DNA from: Neoaliturus tenellus
Lineage: Eukaryota; Arthropoda; Insecta; Hemiptera; Cicadellidae
NCBI GenBank assembly: GCA_030545055.2
Contig: CM061531.1
Span: forward strand, 333,996,967 to 334,060,966
Direction of reading: 5' to 3'
Length of the DNA stretch: 64,000 nucleotides
A program made the position numbers and the translations under genes. The notes beneath the pieces were generated by a model. That model worked only from the letters and a program-made list of their open reading frames with translations, did not search any database and had not been told where the DNA came from. Positions within the stretch are counted from its first letter, which is position 1, and the number at the start of each line of letters is the position of its first letter. This document shows, in pieces, positions 1 through 13,500 of this stretch.

Positions 1-760
1 TGTAGGCGCACATAGATATCAGTTTTTAAACTGCCATTTGATAAAGGAACTCACAGTACTTTTTTTTCAACAAGGTTTACATGTATAAGTTGGTCCTTTA
101 TTGCCGGTTAAAGAATTAAACTTGAAATATAACCTACAATAATTTACAAGTCATGAACGTGCAAGAAAGAGTTTAATGATACATGGTAAACTGAAAAAAT
201 CTGACAAGTTTACCAGTCAAAAGTCTTTACTGTTCGAGAATTGAGATTGAAAACCAATACCCTACAGCCTTTAGTAACATCACTGATGGAATGCAACAGA
301 GAGTGGTCATGGTTAGATAACAATATCAACTATATTTTTGTCCACAATGGGAGACACGTCAAAATTGTTTAGTAAAACTTATGTTAATGATTAAGAATAT
401 GTGTGTTGCTTTACATGAATAAAAATGTGTATAAACCTATCATTAAAATATTCACATTCTAATAAAGCTGTTCAATTGTTAATGGGACACAGTGTATTTA
501 ACTAATAAATAATAAATTAAATCAGTTTAGACAACCCATGATTTTAAATTATATTTCTATCAAATACTTTGACTGTATCATTAAATGTATGAATTGAATA
601 AAAGCTTAAATTCATCCATACAGTACATATGCTTACATTGGACAGTTTAATTTTTTGATAAGCCTATAACAAGTGAAAGAAACATTTTACCATACCATAT
701 AACATTATACCATTATACCATATAACATAAACATATAAACATTATACCATATAATATTAA
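1..760. other. CNOT1 intron, left edge; nothing recognised
   Basis: AT-rich DNA with no exon, repeat or inverted end that I can recognise. The next CNOT1 exon must lie beyond base 1. Confidence 0.5.
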
Positions 761-1300
761 CCCTTTCAGTCACAAATTATCTACTTCAAACTGAGTGCAG
801 CAGTTGAGTGCTGCGCTCACGTAGCAAACTCACTTACCAATGGCCTATGGTTTTCCCGCCAGGGTCGTGTACCGTTCAAAACCCTAATTCTCATGAATAG
901 GCTACCGGTCGTGATAGCTGAGATGGCTAAGGCGTAGGCATCCTTGGCCAGGATGTCTGCGTCGGCGCGGGTTCAAACCCTGACCTGGTGGTGTAACTCG
1001 TAAAGGGTTAGCCGATCTGTGGCAAAGTTGGTAGGAGGGCCCACGTTAAATAAACGGTGGCAGGCTTGCGTGGAAGTGGACGGGATCGGTTGATTCTTTG
1101 AGAGTTGCACCTTGGTCAACACTGATTTTGCTACTTTTTACTTACGTTTACGGTGTGTGTGCCACTACGGCATTGAAATACGCAAGACAATCATATGTTA
1201 ACTCCAAGATGGCAATAAAATTGTTCCTACTTCCACTTATATTCATTTTATCAAATGAATTAATTAATAGTTTTTACACAGGACACGGCGACTGAAAGGG
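761..1300. mobile_element. piggyBac-like MITE with TTAA flank
   Basis: Left end is TTAA followed by CCCTTTCAGTC; right end is GACTGAAAGGG followed by TTTA (one mismatch to TTAA). Ends starting CCC after TTAA are typical of piggyBac. No transposase frame. A tRNA-like stretch lies inside. Confidence 0.6.
905..1010 (+). mobile_element. tRNA-derived (SINE-like) fragment
   Basis: An A-box-like TAGCTGAGATGGCTAAGGCG is followed about 55 nt later by the B box GGTTCAAACCC. Not a functional tRNA as far as I can fold it. It lies within the piggyBac-like element. Confidence 0.45.
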
Positions 1301-1345
1301 TTTATTTCTAAAATGATCCGGAAGTCCGGAAGTGATGGAACCGAC

Positions 1346-1586
1346 CTGCAGTGTGAACGCAGAGCTGCTGGGTGGGCCGCCCATGCCCATGCCGGCCAGA
1401 CTAGTGCTAAGGTTGACGAGGGGGTCGGGGGCGAGCGGGGGCGTGGGGAACGGGGTGAACGCCGGCTCCATGCCCCGGTGGCCCCGCAGTACCCCCGGCG
1501 GGTGGCGGGGCTTGCTCATAAGCAGACTACAGTTGCTGGCCATCGCGATCACTGTCTCCGACAGCTCCGCTGATATTGTGCCGCTA
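1346..1586 (-). CDS. CNOT1: CNOT1 coding exon 13 (last in window)
   Basis: Begins after TTTGCAG and encodes SGTISAELSETVIAMASNCS, LLMSKPRHPPGV and then a glycine/proline-rich GC-rich linker ending AFTLQ. The frame follows from exon 12. The donor taken here is GTCGGT, a weaker match, so the 3' edge is less sure than the rest. Confidence 0.85.
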
Positions 1587-4500
1587 CTGCAAAGTAGTGA
1601 GGGTGTTATTTCGTTAACTGTTACTTAGTAATAGTTAATGAAGAATAACTGTTGTTGTTGTTGTTGTTATTGGTGGATAAGGAGACCCCGGCCGAACCGT
1701 TGAGCACGTCTGCCTCAAAATGGGCATTTTGCGCAGGCCCCCGGAAGGATGGGATATTGAAGGAAGAGAAAGGGTGAGGCATGGGACAGACTGTCCACTC
1801 ATGTTCCAGCTAGGGGTTTCTATGCCCGTCGCACTCCTCTCCCCCTGCTGTCTTGAACATATGTTCCAGCTAGGGGTTTCCATGCCCATAGCATTTCTAC
1901 TCACCCCCTGCCGTCTACATATATTCCAGCTAGGGATTAACCATGCAGTTCGCATTAACCCCCCGCTGTCTTGAACATGAATGGGGTTTGAAGGAAGGGA
2001 AATTGTCATAGTGGACAGCCAAAAGACTTACCACAGTGTTATGACAACTTCGTTTGCTGTACCCAATGTCAACTTCGCAACTAGTATAAACCAGTTTTAA
2101 AGTTGTCCTGGGATAAGAATAACTGTTATAACAGTTAATGGGTTTGTAAATTAACAGTTACAGACTAAAACATAATCAATTCACAGATAACGAATTACAA
2201 TGACAAAACTCACTGTTCTCAAGATAACACCTAAGAACAAAACAGTTATCAACTAGATAGATCTCTAGGTACGGAATAACTGTGTCACTGCTTACGATCA
2301 CTGATAACGTTAGGAACCACAATGAAGAAAAACGACTATGATTCCCTTGGTTTGGTCAAAATTTTACAATAAAATTTACAAAGTATTTAATGTTACTACA
2401 AATAAAAATTTTAAATAGTAAAAAAATTCAATTTTTTTAAAATAATTTGAGTTAAAATATAGATGAAATTAATTCATAATTCCCCTTTAATTAAAATGCA
2501 GGTAAATAACTTTTGAGTCATGGCACTATTCATTACAATTTGGCATATAAAGTGCCGGTGTGAAAATTGTCCAAAAAGTCTACTCTCAATGTAAATTACA
2601 GTTTTGAATCTAGAATGTGAATCTCCAAGTCCAGTGACCTTCCTACCAAAGTGGACTGAATTTTTATGTAAGATTGCTGCATAATAAATGTACGCTAAAC
2701 ACAAGTATGATCTTTATAACTTAAGAGAAATTGAAAATGGAATAAGTATCCTAGCCACTGTGAACCTACAAAAGTTTTGAATGCCAAAAGCAGCAAGAAC
2801 TACTTAAATGAATCCTAAAATTGGGGTTCTGTTGTTTTTGCTTGTCAAGACAGAACTGATAGTGGCGGCAAATAGACGTAAAGTAAGGGTTTTGCTCCAC
2901 AAGATAGACAAGCTTTACAGTATATATTGTTACTGTTTTTTCTGTTGCTTGTTACGTTTTACTAGATGTTTAAAAGATTGTTATGTTTTTGTTGACGTTT
3001 TATTCTGTTTTCCTCTGCTTAGTTTTGTTTTTAGTATTTATATAATTGTTGGTATTCATATGATTTGTAGCTTGTAGCTGCAATTAAAATGAATATTGAA
3101 ATAGGTTTCTACCCTAAACAGGGTGTCTACTGCCAAAGAAGTATAAAAATCAGTGACTTTTTGGTGACTTTTAGGGGTGAAAATTGTAAAAAAATCAGTG
3201 ACTTTTACCGTCTCTAAGATAGCGATTGTTGGGGGAAAATTGTAAAGTCGCAAAACTTTTGCTCGCAATCGCATTAATTTCACAGTTTATACTAAAAATG
3301 GGTGACTTTTCTTGCATTTTAAAGAAAAATCAGTGACTTTTTTGTGACTTTGGTGACCATTAACTAAAATCAGTGACTTTTGGTGACTTCAGTGACCAGT
3401 AGACACCCTGCTAAACTGCCGTAGTTGTTAAGTAATAGTAATTTTGATTACTTTTAATGTAAGTGGAAAATAATTTCAAAACAATGAAAAAATGTTGTAC
3501 TTTAAATAACTAATGGACCTCACTGAAGTTTTCTTTAACTTGGTGAGGCCATATCGAATTACAATTGAACTGCACGTACTGTAAAATTAACTGTTTAAAC
3601 CACACTAGAAATATTGTCAATACAGCACAAAGTATTTGGGGTACATAATAAGTGTTCAGAAGAGGAATAAATGTTCAAAATGAGTTAACTTACGCAACAC
3701 AACTCTGAAGGCAATGAAGTATCGTAGCCAATGTGTCAGGGAGTAGCTGGGCCGATTTGGGCAGGTTCTCCTCCTTCATGATACCACCCATGATTGATGG
3801 ACACCTCCTCTGGAATATAAACGGCTAAAATTAGCAACCGAGTTTCTTCAAAATTCAATCAAATGTTGAAAATGTGTGAAGTAATACATTATAGAAAGCC
3901 AATGAAAAGTATGGTGAACCGCAACTCAACTTTGAATTAATTAAGTGTCTCAATTTTCAGCAATTACTTTAAAGTAAATCTTTTTGTTACTTATTTCATT
4001 CTTTTGGATTATCGCATCCCAAAGTGGAAAAATACCTTACATGGCATAAAAATGTAATAAATGAATTGTTTTGGGACTAAGTTGGAACATTCACATACAA
4101 TCACTGCATAAAATGATTTACAAAATACCAAATAGATAACAATATAATAATAATATGGCCAAGTGACTAATACATTATAAAAATAAAATAAGTAAAAATA
4201 AAAATGTTGCAAAAAAATTGGACCGTTTTTTTATTATTTTTAATTCTTATATAAGAGTTGATTTTTATATGACTGTGAACATGTGCTATTTAAAATGTAG
4301 GTCAAGTCAGTAGACAGGTAAAGTAAAAACTAACATTCATGACATGAAATAGAACATGTAACTGTAATGAAAAATTAATAAAAATGCAGTGTACCTTTTT
4401 GAACAGCAATACAGATAGTACAACAATTTATGAGTACAGTAGGCTCATGTCATTAATTACCAATTAACTGCACAAGCATAACAATGTTATAGCTTTAACC

Positions 4501-7500
4501 TTACACCTGGCTAGCAGAACATGTGCTTTGCTCGTCTTTTTAACAATAAATGTGTATAATTAATATTGTGATTAGAATCGTAAAATTACATTTAAGTAAC
4601 ATTAATTCATCTCCTCTTCTTAGTAAAAAAATAAAATCAGTTGAAAAACATTTAGGCGTAAACAATTAATTATTTATATTATTATTATAATGTTCATTAC
4701 GGCCCATTATACTTTATTACTATTATTATCATTGTTTATTATTTATATTGCATCTTCATTGTTATTAAATTAATAAAATAAATCATTTAACAATTAGACA
4801 ATGGTCATAATAAAAAAAATTAATCTCACAAAAAGTTAAATTTAAACAACATAGTAAAAATATCTTTCTGATATTTCTTAAAAACTACAAAATAAACTTT
4901 TTCAACATCACATAAAATAAAAAATAAAAATAAAATCATAATTTAACAGGTAAGAAACGTTTAATAGGCTCCAAAACATCCCAAGAACTAGAATAAGGAA
5001 AAAAATTACAAATACAAACCTGTAGGAACTTGACAACTGCTGAGACAAATTGTTCTCCATGTTCTCGGATTTTATCTGTCAACCACTTTTCCAACTTGAG
5101 ATATTCTCGACGGGAGGCCAAACAGGCGAGATCAATCACAAACGGGAACGACTGGGCGTTGAGGAGCAGCGACAGAGCCTGAAACACAGGTTAAAGATAA
5201 ATCATTTAAAACTTAAACTTAATTTTTAATTTAAACAGGGTGTCTACTGAAATCTGATTTTGGAATTCCAGTATATTTCCAGTATTTCCAGTATATTTTT
5301 TAAAAAATTCCAGTATCTCTCGTGAACTATTAATTCAAACATGGAGTAACAATAATGACAATTTATTCATATAGTCAATATTGAAATAGATTTTTGTATA
5401 AAGATAAAACACTTACGATTATGATTAATAAGTACTTTCCAACAATAACATTTTTTTTTTTTGACTATTTTTTGGTAAAGGCCCCTAACTCACTCTATAG
5501 CCCTCTGTTCCCCCCACTTATGCGTTCATTTAATATGAAAAATAATCATAAAGCACATTTAACTACAAAAAATAATGTAATAGTTTAATACTTAAAAGTA
5601 AAAAATATGATTACAATTTAAGAAAAAATTAATACATTTTGAGTATAAAGTCAAACATTTTCTAGGCTCCATCTTTACACAAATGTTTACATTTCTTGAT
5701 TAACTACAAGAACATTTCTAGATTTGAAAAGAACTACAAGTTTTCTGATTTTGGTTTGAAAACATACTTAAACAGCAAAAAGGACTTGTAAAATATCTTT
5801 TACATTACTAGTGTACGTCTTGCTCGAAATCGAGCAATTTATTTAGATACAATATAAATGTTACTTTTGTATGTTATTTCTAAATCAATTATCTTCAAAC
5901 AATCAAGTATTGTGAATATCTTTAATCATCAAAAACTATACGTATTTACAGCTGAAAATTAACAGATCCCGGTGTTATTTTAATGGGAAATCTTGAGATT
6001 TCAATGGTGGATAACGCCTTTATTTTCAGTCCGATTCTCATCAGTTTTTGGCGGAAAAAACCACAGACCAAGCCCTATCCAATGACACAAAATACTTGAA
6101 AATCGTTTGAAAATTGTAGGAAGAGTTCTCTACACAAAAAAAAAAAAAAAAAAAAACCCTTAGGCCTAGCATAGTATAGATTATGTACAGATCAAATGAC
6201 AAACTTAATGTATTATACATTAAAAAAATACGCATTTTAATAAAATTACAAAATTCCAGTATCTATTTTGAAATTCCAGTATAATTCCAGTATTTCCAGT
6301 ATCAGTAGACACCCTGTTAAACTAACTAAGTTATATCAATACAATTTGAATAAAGTTTTAATTTTAAAATCGTAACTCACTCAAAGACAGATTTGTGATT
6401 TTGGAAGAGTCACCTTGAACTAAATAAATTTAACAAGTGTTCAGTATAGAAGCTGTAGGCACCGATGGTATGCACACATTCACAACCTGCTGAACAAACG
6501 TGTTCACAACGGATGGCAAAACACTGCCATTCCAACACCAGGTGTGCCAGAGCACGTAATATTTAATTGCTAGTACAAACTTTTTTAGATTCGAAGAATT
6601 ATTTTCTATGATATGGGAAATTTTAAGCAACATGGATTTTTGAGAGTATTTTTTTACAAGTGAATAATTATTGGTATTCCTTCAAGTAATTAATTGTTAA
6701 AGTTAATTTGGACTGTTATAATTACAATTCAATTAATTAATCATCAATACTTAACATACCATCTTTAAATCCTTCACCGCATAAAAAAAATATTTCTTTA
6801 AAACCATTTACTTTTTGATAAATGAAATCCCTAAGCTTTATGTACTTGTAACTATTACAGCTATTGCAGGTAGTTTACTATTTAAAAAAACCTCAATTTG
6901 CATTAATTATAGGGGTGGGCGAGTATCACATTTTTTGAACGAGTCGAGTCGAGTCGAGTAGTAAGTAGAATACTCGAGTTTCGAGTCGAGTAGAGTCGAG
7001 TAATACTTGAACATAAAAACATTGAAAATTGCCTTAAAATAACTAGTCTATACTCAAATATAAAAATATACTAGCCTACTATACTAAAATAACTAGCCTA
7101 TCCTACTAGGGCTAAAAAAGATAACTTTAGCTAAGTTTAATTTGCTTAAAAACTGTGTGAAATAAAAAATATTGGTTTTTAAATCTCTGATTATTAAAAA
7201 AAAAAAAAAAAAAGCTAAAAACTTCAAAAGGGATTAAGGAATGTACAGAATAAAAGATTGAAAAGTTAGCCTCTAACCACCATTAAATGAAAAAAAGAAA
7301 ATCCCCTGTTACAGTTACTTACTTAACTTTTCACTTTCATATGTTTCACTTACTTTAAGATGTTACCAAATAAAAGATTTTCCCTATTTACAGTTTTTTT
7401 GTATTTGGTATATTAGGCCTACTTTGAGTCAGAAGCCTAGCCTAGACACCTGGATGCTACAGCTGAATCAGCATAACTAAATGTAATTGGTGGATTTAAA

Positions 7501-10500
7501 TTGTCATTTTCAACTCTATCTACTTCCTTTGTCTTTGTTGATAAGAAAATCTTCACCACTCATTTTGTTTAGGAATTATTTTGACTTCTCCGAAATACTC
7601 AAGCTATGTACATATAATTTTCACTGTTTTGGAATTCACCTAATTCCCTCGATTTGTGTGCTAGTGGTAGAATGTCTCTTAACTGAGTAAAGACTAGCTT
7701 TAGTGAACAGCCATGAAGCCTGTTTGATAGGACTTAAAAGATCACAAAGAACAATAAATTCAATGTCTGTCTTATAATCAAAGCAATTTTAGCAATTTTA
7801 ATTATCAATTAATAAACATATATTTTTGTGAATGCTGAGTTAGAAAAATAACATACAACTACAAAATTGTATTACCATTGACTATTGATACTATTGATTT
7901 AGTATCTAAAGTCAATGGTATTACTCTGGCAATTTGAGGTTAGCCATTGGTAAACCTGATTGTTCATCAATAAGTTGTTGTCACTCTTCTTTGTATGCCG
8001 TACTATTCTTACTGCTAATGTCAACACAGCTCTTTATTTTGTCTAAAGTTATTTCAATCAGTTTTAAATCATTGTTTTGATGCAATTAGATGTCAAATTA
8101 TAATTGACTTTTAATTTTTTTCCCAGTGTTATGAAGGTCTACAAATGAATCATTTTATTAATCAGTAGCAATGATGACTCTACCACTAACCGTGCGGCAT
8201 CACTCACTCGCGTGACAAGACAAGACAAAGAGTCCAGTCAGCAGTAGAGTGCTGTCTGAGAAGCATCGTTAGAAGCATTTTTATCGTCTTCACATCTATC
8301 TTTCTTTGGTCTTAAATGTATCACTTTCACAATAAAAACATTTTACAATTTAAAAAAATGGGGTTTAAATAAATAGAAAAACATTTCAGAAATGCTCTAT
8401 TCTAATTTAATAACTACTCGACTCGACTTTAACGAGTAGTCACAAGTACTCGCTCGAGCTTCGAGTATCAAAAAATACTCGACAGATACTCGAAAACTCG
8501 AGTACTCGCCCACCCCTAATTAATTATAATACAAAATCAAGGTTTCTATTCTGAAAAATCACAATAACTTCGTTATTTGTAGTCAGATCCTTACGGACTT
8601 GGTATCATTGGTTAGATAATTAAACTTGTCAACTTTTTTGTGTCTTGTAAATTTTTGCTCTAATTTACCGATTTTTGAGATATTTTAGTTTAAAAAATTA
8701 AAATAACCTAGGTGCTATTTTAAAAATATGCATCTGAAAAAAATAATTTTTCTTTTGGAAATAGACATTAGTATTAAAGGTTCATGCCAAAAATGAAGTT
8801 CCTACATCAATCCGTCACTGAAATAAAAATTTATTAAGTGGAAAAAACAAAATGGTGGATATCTTGGTAAATATATTTATTAGAACATACCTTCATATGG
8901 ACTCTTTTGCTTATTTTGACCCATTAAGCCATATTATGAAGTTTGGTGACGGACTTTAAAGAAACCCTGTATACTAATTAAGACATAAAATTTATAATAA
9001 AACAACAGAGCCAAATACTAAAGGAAAATATTGCCTTTAAATATTAATACTATAAACAAAACAAAATGTAAGAAGTAAGAATATACTACCTCTTATTAAT
9101 CAAATCATTTCCACTAAGGTTCAGAATTAATTTTATAAATTAATTCACAGTTGAAATGTTAGATTACCAAGTAAGTGCAGTAAGTTCTACACCCCTGTAT
9201 TAGGGTAGTACAGGGTTGATCTTTATGATTTATGTGTTAAATAGTATGGGTTGGTTGCAAAATTTATCGGTTCGGTTTCAGTTAGGTTTTTTACTGGCAT
9301 TGGTTGTCGGGTTTTCAGTTTATTTTCGATAGTAAACCTGACACAACTCAAGGTTACCACCTAAAATCAGGCTGAACCCTATTTTCTGCATTTTACACTT
9401 TTATGCTTTTTAAATATACCAGGTAGTCATTCATTGCAAGAAAATTGGTACTAGGACTGGAAAAAAAATTATTTCCACCCTACAGCCTTACAGTTTCCAT
9501 GTTATCACTATGAGGATTTTTGTAGCTACTAAATTGAACAATAATCAGCTGATAACTGTCAAATTAAACAAAAATATTATATATTCAACCTGAGGTTCAA
9601 ACTATAGTGCAGTACACCATAACCTGGTGAGTGAGCAAAGCGAACGGGCCTGGCTTTTAAATAAAACAATTCAGCTTACCTTCAAATCTTGAGCCACTTC
9701 TAGAATTCTAGTCAGTCTAGACTGGTCATTTTCCCCTCTTAAGTACCATTCTGCCATTGCGTGCATTATGATGTTTTTAATTGAGTTCTGAAAATAACAT
9801 TACATATTTATACACTATAATTGACTTAATGGAGGTAGAAAATTATTCATAGGGGAGCTTATTTAATTGAATTGTCTTCTCCTGTATTAATTTAAACAAT
9901 TGCCTTGATAGTTAAATGAATATTGAGGATAATTATTTTAGTGAATGAATTTAGGGCTTTAGTACCACTCATGTTTTAAGCCATTCTTGTCTAGAAAATA
10001 ATAAAATAAAAGCAATAAATAGTCACTTTTCACAAGTTAACAAAAATTTATTATATATATGATATTACCTTTGCACTAATCATTTATCAATTAAAGGTTA
10101 AAAATTCTTTATTCGTTAAGAAACAACAATGCATATAATACATCAAATAGTGCCAAAGCCTATTACTATAGTGAATGTAGTAAGCGTAAAATAAATTTAA
10201 GTTAAATTTAAAGGTACTCACTGGACAATACATGAATTCTGGACAGAAAATTCAAAATTCATGTCAGAGCAACTAACAGTATACAGTAATAAGTTATCCG
10301 GACCGCAAATAAAAACATGAACCTTAGTTAACAATTAATAATTTATAAATAATTTGCATTGCAAATGGCAAAATCTGAGTCCGCAGGTCTGCTGTGATGC
10401 GGTATTTTTTTATAATGTACGTAGGAATCACTAACACTTGAAAACTGAGTTTCATTTCCTTAAATCGAGAATCGACTACTTTATTTTTTAACATTAAAGG

Positions 10501-13500
10501 GAATGTAAAGTCTGTTCAAATTCCAAAATAATAAATCCATCGCTATTGTGACATAGCTTTTGTACCTGAGAATGCCAAGCGTGGTGCAAGATGGCGGCTG
10601 AGTTGGGATGGTTGGTGAGGAAGTACGGGATGAGGCTGGTGAGAAGGTCCTGCCGCGTCATGGAGTTGGGAGGGTTGTTGATCTGGAGCAGAGCCAGCGT
10701 GAGGACGTCCGGGCAGTTGGTCATCGGGAACTTGAGCAGCTCCTGGACGTGGGTGTAGAGCCCTCGCTCGGACAGGTACAGCAGTGTCTGGACCAGGTCC
10801 AGGGAACGCCTGCCAAACAAACAACATTGTTACATCTGGAGCAGAGCCAGCGTGAGAACGTCCGGGCAGTTGGTCATCGGGAACTTGAGCAGCTCCTGGA
10901 CGTGGGTGTAGAGCCCTCGCTCGGACAGGTACAGCAGTGTCTGGACCAGGTCCAGGGAACGCCTGCCAAACAAACAACATTGTTACATCTGGAGCAGAGC
11001 CAGCGTGAGAACGTCCGGGCAGTTGGTCATCGGGAACTTGAGCAGCTCCTGGACGTGGGTGTAGAGCCCTCGCTCGGACAGGTACAGCAGTGTCTGGACC
11101 AGGTCCAGGGAACGCCTGCCAAACAAACAACATTGTTACATCTGGAGCAGAGCCAGCGTGAGAACGTCCGGGCAGTTGGTCATCGGGAACTTGAGCAGCT
11201 CCTGGACGTGGGTGTAGAGCCCTCGCTCGGACAGGTACAGCAGTGTCTGGACCAGGTCCAGGGAACGCCTGCCAAACAAACAACATTGTTACATCTGGAG
11301 CAGAGCCAGCGTGAGGACGTCCGGGCAGTTGGTCATCGGGAACTTGAGCAGCTCCTGGACGTGGGTGTAGAGCCCTCGCTCGGACAGGTACAGCAGTGTC
11401 TGGACCAGGTCCAGGGAACGCCTGCCAAACAAACAACATTGTTACATCTGGAGCAGAGCCAGCGTGAGGACGTCCGGGCAGTTGGTCATCGGGAACTTGA
11501 GCAGCTCCTGGACGTGGGTGTAGAGCCCTCGCTCGGACAGGTACAGCAGTGTCTGGACCAGGTCCAGGGAACGCCTGCCAAACAAACAACATTGTTACAT
11601 CTGGAGCAGAGCCAGCGTGAGAACGTCCGGGCAGTTGGTCATCGGGAACTTGAGCAGCTCCTGGACGTGGGTGTAGAGCCCTCGCTCGGACAGGTACAGC
11701 AGTGTCTGGACCAGGTCCAGGGAACGCCTGCCAAACAAACAACATTGTTACATCTGGAGCAGAGCCAGCGTGAGAACGTCCGGGCAGTTGGTCATCGGGA
11801 ACTTGAGCAGCTCCTGGACGTGGGTGTAGAGCCCTCGCTCGGACAGGTACAGCAGTGTCTGGACCAGGTCCAGGGAACGCCTGCCAAACAAACAACATTG
11901 TTACATCTGGAGCAGAGCCAGCGTGAGAACGTCCGGGCAGTTGGTCATCGGGAACTTGAGCAGCTCCTGGACGTGGGTGTAGAGCCCTCGCTCGGACAGG
12001 TACAGCAGTGTCTGGACCAGGTCCAGGGAACGCCTGCCAAACAGACAACATTGTTACATCTGGAGCAGAGCCAGCGTGAGAACGTCTGGGCAGTTGGTCA
12101 TTGGGAACTTGAGCAGCTCCTGGACGTGGGTGTAGAGCCCTCGCTCGGACAGGTACAGCAGTGTCTGGACAAGGTCCAGGGAACGCCTGCCCAACAGACA
12201 ACATTGTTACATCTGGAGCAGAGCCAGCATGAGAACGTCTGGGCAGTTGGTCATTGGGAACTTGAGCAGCTCCTGGACGTGGGTGTAGAGCCCTCGCTCG
12301 GACAGGTACAGCAGTGTCTGGACAAGGTCCAGGGAACGCCTGCCAAACAGACAACATTGTTACATCTGGAGCAGAGCCAGCGTGAGAACGTCCGGGCAGT
12401 TGGTCATCGGGAACTTGAGCAGCTCCTGGACGTGGGTGTAGAGCCCTCGCTCGGACAGGTACAGCAGTGTCTGGACCAGGTCCAGGGAACGCCTGCCAAA
12501 CAGACAACATTGTTACATCTGGAGCAGAGCCAGCGTGAGAACGTCCGGGCAGTTGGTCATCGGGAACTTGAGCAGCTCCTGGACGTGGGTGTAGAGCCCT
12601 CGCTCCGACAGGTACAGCAGTGTCTGGACCAGGTCCAGGGAACGCCTGCCAAACAAACAACATTGTTACATCTGGAGCAGAGCCAGCGTGAGAATGTCCG
12701 GGCAGTTGGTCATCGGGAACTTGAGCAGCTCCTGGACGTGGGTGTAGAGCCCTCGCTCGGACAGGTACAGCAGTGTCTGGACCAGGTCCAGGGAACGCCT
12801 GCCAAACAGACAACATTGTTACATCTGGAGCAGAGCCAGCGTGAGAACGTCCGGGCAGTTGGTCATCGGGAACTTGAGCAGCTCCTGGACGTGGGTGTAG
12901 AGCCCTCGCTCGGACAGGTACAGCAGTGTCTGGACCAGGTCCAGGGAACGCCTGCCAAACAGACAACATTGTTACATCTGGAGCAGAGCCAGCGTGAGAA
13001 CGTCCGGGCAGTTGGTCATCGGGAACTTGAGCAGCTCCTGGACGTGGGTGTAGAGCCCTCGCTCGGACAGGTACAGCAGTGTCTGGACCAGGTCCAGGGA
13101 ACGCCTGCCAAACAGACAACATTGTTACATCTGGAGCAGAGCCAGCGTGAGAACGTCCGGGCAGTTGGTCATCGGGAACTTGAGCAGCTCCTGGACGTGG
13201 GTGTAGAGCCCTCGCTCGGACAGGTACAGCAGTGTCTGGACCAGGTCCAGGGAACGCCTGCCAAACAGACAACATTGTTACATCTGGAGCAGAGCCAGCG
13301 TGAGAACGTCCGGGCAGTTGGTCATCGGGAACTTGAGCAGCTCCTGGACGTGGGTGTAGAGCCCTCGCTCCGACAGGTACAGCAGTGTCTGGACCAGGTC
13401 CAGGGAACGCCTGCCAAACAAACAACATTGTTACATCTGGAGCAGAGCCAGCGTGAGAATGTCCGGGCAGTTGGTCATCGGGAACTTGAGCAGCTCCTGG

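Larger units (their letters stand above)
1587..3693. other. CNOT1 intron with small repeats
   Basis: Holds a (GTT)n run near 1650-1670, a 60-bp triplicate at 1801-1979 and a MITE at 3119-3410. The rest is AT-rich without recognisable features. Confidence 0.5.
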
